From JBBTCX01 sp964494205 (lineage in GTDB: Bacteria > Planctomycetota > Phycisphaerae > UBA1845): a stretch of 17,023 bases of DNA. A model generated the notes under the pieces. That model was given only the letters and a program-made list of their open reading frames with translations, did not search any database and had not been told where the DNA came from. The stretch covers positions 1-17,023 of the forward strand of contig CAZBRD010000036.1 of the NCBI GenBank assembly GCA_964494205.1, given 5' to 3'. The translations under genes and the position numbers were made by a program. Shown here in pieces: positions 16,786-17,023 of the stretch (position 1 is its first letter; each line of letters begins with the position of its first letter).

Positions 16786-17023
16786 ATGAAACTAGGGACT
16801 CTTTCGATGATTTTTCTGACCTGCGTTTCGTTAGTAAAGGGTCAATCAAACCTTTTGCCCGGCGATTCAGCGATCGCACCGGCGGTTGGCGATCAAACTG
16901 CGCCGGCGATCGCACTCGGCGGTGATGTGGCGCTGGCTGTCTGGGCTGACAACCGCGCTGTTCCCTACCAGTCCGTTGAAAAACCCTGCTTTTCACGCGG
17001 CGGATCGATTGAACATGGGAACG
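16786..17023 (+). CDS. N-terminal part of a predicted secreted protein (runs off the right edge)
   Basis: The frame is open to the last base; about 79 residues are visible. It begins MKLGTLSMIFLTCVSLVKGQ, a typical short signal peptide with likely cleavage after KG or KGQ. After it comes a Pro/Ala-rich stretch and TAPAIALGGDVALAVWADNR. The pattern PAIA-x-GG-x-x-x-LAVW-x-D-x-R resembles repeats of large secreted proteins of planctomycetes and myxobacteria in which 'VWxDxR' blades recur, so a beta-propeller-like extracellular protein is plausible but cannot be proved from this much. An in-frame ATG at 16759 would add MKRRIGETV. Both starts have a usable ribosome-binding site. Confidence 0.72.
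   Translation, partial: MKLGTLSMIFLTCVSLVKGQSNLLPGDSAIAPAVGDQTAPAIALGGDVALAVWADNRAVPYQSVEKPCFSRGGSIEHGN

Overview
The window looks like a piece of a bacterial accessory or surface-protein region, most likely from a member of the Planctomycetota. This placement is inference. It rests on the style of the genes: an RHS-core end with a long loop between its two DP motifs, a multidomain secreted protein with He_PIG-like, InlB-like and HYR-like modules and a 'HPNDWPV' C-terminal module, and a GloVer-repeat secreted protein. There are no rRNA, tRNA or phylogenetic marker genes, so the placement is tentative. I saw no CRISPR array, integrase or insertion sequence.

Left part (about 1-9400, + strand): a polymorphic-toxin locus. 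A giant RHS/YD-repeat protein enters from the left edge with its frame already open. It ends in a canonical RHS core, a DPLG junction and a roughly 190-residue C-terminal tip. The tip looks like an HH-motif nuclease of the HNH/Endonuclease VII type (LHH, then SHRGYQGWH). Twenty-four bases later, behind a good ribosome-binding site, lies a double-CXXCG protein. This is the family known from Myxococcus as immunity proteins, and here it is visibly built of two homologous halves. A small acidic protein of unknown function follows almost immediately. Then comes a 405-base RHS-core remnant that matches the big gene colinearly with no gaps and at about 83 % amino-acid identity, but without a toxin tip. 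The big gene is a compositional mosaic: about 62-73 % GC near the core end, about 45 % in the toxin tip.

Middle (9369-11393, - strand): a P1B-type heavy-metal ATPase with a TPC rather than CPC metal-site motif and no N-terminal metal-binding domain. It converges on, and overlaps, the RHS remnant.

Right part (11538-16000, - strand): three genes for predicted secreted proteins. They are a 724-residue multidomain protein followed by a clear intrinsic terminator, a 491-residue GloVer-repeat protein, and a 155-residue protein with a His-rich patch. After about 770 bases with no recognisable gene, a + strand gene for another secreted protein starts and runs off the right edge.

The toxin, its immunity protein and probably the small downstream protein form one functional unit. 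The ATPase and the secreted proteins show no evident functional link to that unit or to each other beyond a shared emphasis on the cell envelope and exterior.
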